From: Euleptes europaea
Lineage: Eukaryota > Chordata > Lepidosauria > Squamata > Sphaerodactylidae
Length of the DNA stretch: 64,000 bases
Direction of reading: 5' to 3'
NCBI RefSeq assembly: GCF_029931775.1
Contig: NC_079312.1
Location: 123,006,872 to 123,070,871 of the forward strand
The stretch's first letter is position 1, and the number at the start of each line of letters is the position of its first letter. The translations under genes and the position numbers were made by a program. Under the pieces are notes generated by a model. That model saw only the letters and a program-made list of their open reading frames with translations, was not told the DNA's origin and ran no database searches. Of the stretch, positions 62,411-64,000 are shown piece by piece.

Positions 62411-63289
62411 TTATAGAATAGATGTTCTATAAAGTTACTGTGATGACTGAATTGGATCTAGTTATCATGGGAGGGAAGGAAAGTATTTGCAAATCTGACC
62501 AAGTGGTTTTTGCTAGCTTCCCTTCTCTAAAGCCCTGCTTTCAAAGCAGGCCGTGATATTCTCTTTCTCTTTAGGAAGCAGGATTGTGATACAATACAGT
62601 GCATTTTTTCCCTTTCAAGCTCTCAACAAAGCAACAGTCATGCCTTATTCAAAGGTCCTATAATCTTCTTTGCTCGCTAGCAAGTGAAATAATAATAATG
62701 ACTAATATCTGATCTTTTTCAAGCTCGTAGTTTTCTTAAGCTTTGAAGTAGGCATCTCTTCAGGGAGTCTCTGGGTAATGATACCATAGTATTTTCAGTA
62801 AACATTTATCAGCCAGTGTTGAAAATAAAGTCTCCTGATCTTTTTCTTATTATTTCTGCCTCCGTAACCTTTTGCAGCCACAGGAAGAAAAAGGGGATGC
62901 CTCTTGTCTTGAGACTGCAAAATCTTTGTGAATCTTATGTGGCTTAAGAGCCTTCAGTTCGCTTCAGACTTGTGGTGACCCTGTGAATTAATGACTTCCA
63001 AAATAGGCTTCCTTTGAGTCAATCCATCTCATATTGGATCTTCTTCTTTTCCAGCTGTCTTCAACTCTTCCTATCATTATTGTCTCTTCCAGTGAGTCTT
63101 ATCTTCTCATATGACCAAAGTACAATAGCCTCTTGCAAGACTTGCATGCTTATACTGCCCTGTTTGTGAATAACTAAATATTACTAGATGCATTTCTTTA
63201 ACTGTTAATGAAGTCTGCTTAACTTTGGGATTATGAAATAATAGGTTCTTTATTGCTTAATGGCGGAATGAGTCTTTTGCTTCTTAGCC

Positions 63290-63492
63290 GTGAGGTCGTT
63301 TGGTAGTAGAGTATCTCGGTACCGTGGGTAAGGTCCCAGGTTCAATCCCTGGCATCTCCAGTTATAAGAAGATTGGGTACTAGGTTATGTAGATGACCTC
63401 TGAGACCCAGGAGAGCTGTTGTCAGTCAGAGTAGGTAATACTGAGCTAGACAGACCAATAGTCTGAATCAGTATAAGGCAGCCTCATGTGTA
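63290..63492 (+). mobile_element. tRNA-derived SINE with GGCAGC(C/T)TCATGTG tail
   Basis: B box-like GGTTCAATCCC, CATCTCCAGTTATAAGAAGA, GTCAGTCAGAGTAGGTAATA and CAGTATAAGGCAGCCTCATG. Confidence 0.75.
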
Positions 63493-63519
63493 TTGGCAAT
63501 ACATCTACGGGACCGCCTC

Positions 63520-63840
63520 TCCTGGTATGTTCCCCAGAGAAGCTTACGTTCATGTAATACCAACTCGCTGGTGATCCCTGGCCCAAGGAGTATCTGGCTG
63601 GCCTTGACCAGGGCCAGGGCTTTTTCGGCCCTGGCCCCTGCCTGATGGAATAGCCTCCCTAGCGAGATCAGGGCCCTGTGGGACCTTCAGGAGTTCCGCA
63701 GAGCCTGCAAGACGGAGCTATTCCACCGGGCTTATGGTTGAGGCCAGTGACGGTTCTCACTATAATTACTGGCCTCCCTAGTCCTTCCCCCCCTTCCCCG
63801 CTGCTGAACACCACCCCTTCTATACCACCTTAGGGTGTGA
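63520..63840 (+). mobile_element. LINE-like interspersed repeat, unclassified
   Basis: Phrases such as CCTGATGGAATAGCCTCCCT, GACCTTCAGGAGTTCCGCAG and ACGGAGCTATTCCACCGGGC look like a widespread squamate repeat and partly correspond in content to the reverse copy at 59380-59840. The family was not determined. Confidence 0.4.
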
Positions 63841-63925
63841 TTAGGAAAATTTTATTACCTGCAAACGGCTGTTTTGGCGCCATTGAGGGGCATTATTGGG
63901 CTATTTTAAATTGTATTTTAAACTA

Positions 63926-64000
63926 CCGTATTGTCCGGCGTATAAGATGACTGTCAAAGAGCTCCAACCAGCCTCCACCAGCTGGAGCTGCTTTGGTTTA
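63926..64000 (+). mobile_element. Left end of a TA-flanked transposon (CCGTATTGTCCGGCGTATAA)
   Basis: The terminus follows TA and resembles the CCGTATATACCCGTGTATAA terminus at 40588. The element runs off the window. Confidence 0.6.

Larger units (their letters stand above)
56794..64000 (+). other. Probable OGFOD3 intron 8, running off the window
   Basis: No exon resembling the human C-terminus (SGSENLHRVEKV, GTRYAITIAF) was found. Recognised contents are the repeats listed separately; the rest (for example 57840-58790, 59850-61830, 62420-63280) shows nothing I can name. Confidence 0.6.

Overview
This is vertebrate nuclear DNA from a squamate reptile, probably a lizard and possibly a gecko. 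The genes have short exons and long introns with GT..AG boundaries. The introns hold SINEs joining a 5S rRNA-like head to the tail typical of lizard 'Sauria' SINEs, other tRNA-derived SINEs, CR1 fragments and many short non-autonomous DNA transposons. The species call is inference. The gene content is read directly from exon translations.

Three protein genes are present, in the same neighbourhood as human 17q25.3. (1) The last coding exon and probable 3' UTR of CYBC1 (EROS, the NADPH-oxidase chaperone) lie on the + strand at 698-824 and to about 3.1 kb. (2) HEXD (hexosaminidase D, GH20) is on the - strand with all 12 coding exons between 22,684 and 5,453; they join in phase to 478 codons plus a stop. 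(3) OGFOD3 (a membrane-anchored 2-oxoglutarate/Fe(II) oxygenase-domain protein) is on the + strand with coding exons 1-8 between 24,689 and 56,793. The exon or exons encoding its last ~45 residues, including the expected distal iron-binding His and the 2-oxoglutarate-binding Arg, were not found and are probably beyond the window. CYBC1 and HEXD are tail to tail. HEXD and OGFOD3 are head to head across one CpG-rich region (about 24.43-24.96 kb) with two oppositely oriented CCAAT boxes 16 bp apart, which suggests a shared bidirectional promoter.

Layout: 1-3.1 kb CYBC1 end; 3.1-5.45 kb intergenic with old repeats; 5.45-22.7 kb HEXD; 22.7-24.6 kb HEXD 5' region and promoter; 24.7-56.8 kb OGFOD3; 56.8-64 kb probably the last OGFOD3 intron. 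Intron 1 of OGFOD3 begins with a tandem array of 5S-derived SINE units (three 293-bp copies that look identical), a solo LTR inserted into one SINE, and a ~310-bp direct duplication that brackets OGFOD3 exon 1.

I found no undescribed multi-gene system. What may be new is in the mobile DNA: a TIR family starting GGCCATT(A/T)AT with four copies of very different internal size (one carrying a CpG-rich payload), an unnamed interspersed repeat with three copies, a TA-flanked element containing an 82-bp GC-rich tandem repeat that ends 69 bp before an OGFOD3 exon, several MITEs with clear target-site duplications, and a perfect 23-bp-arm hairpin. Most long open frames here are by-products of GC-rich or simple repeats.
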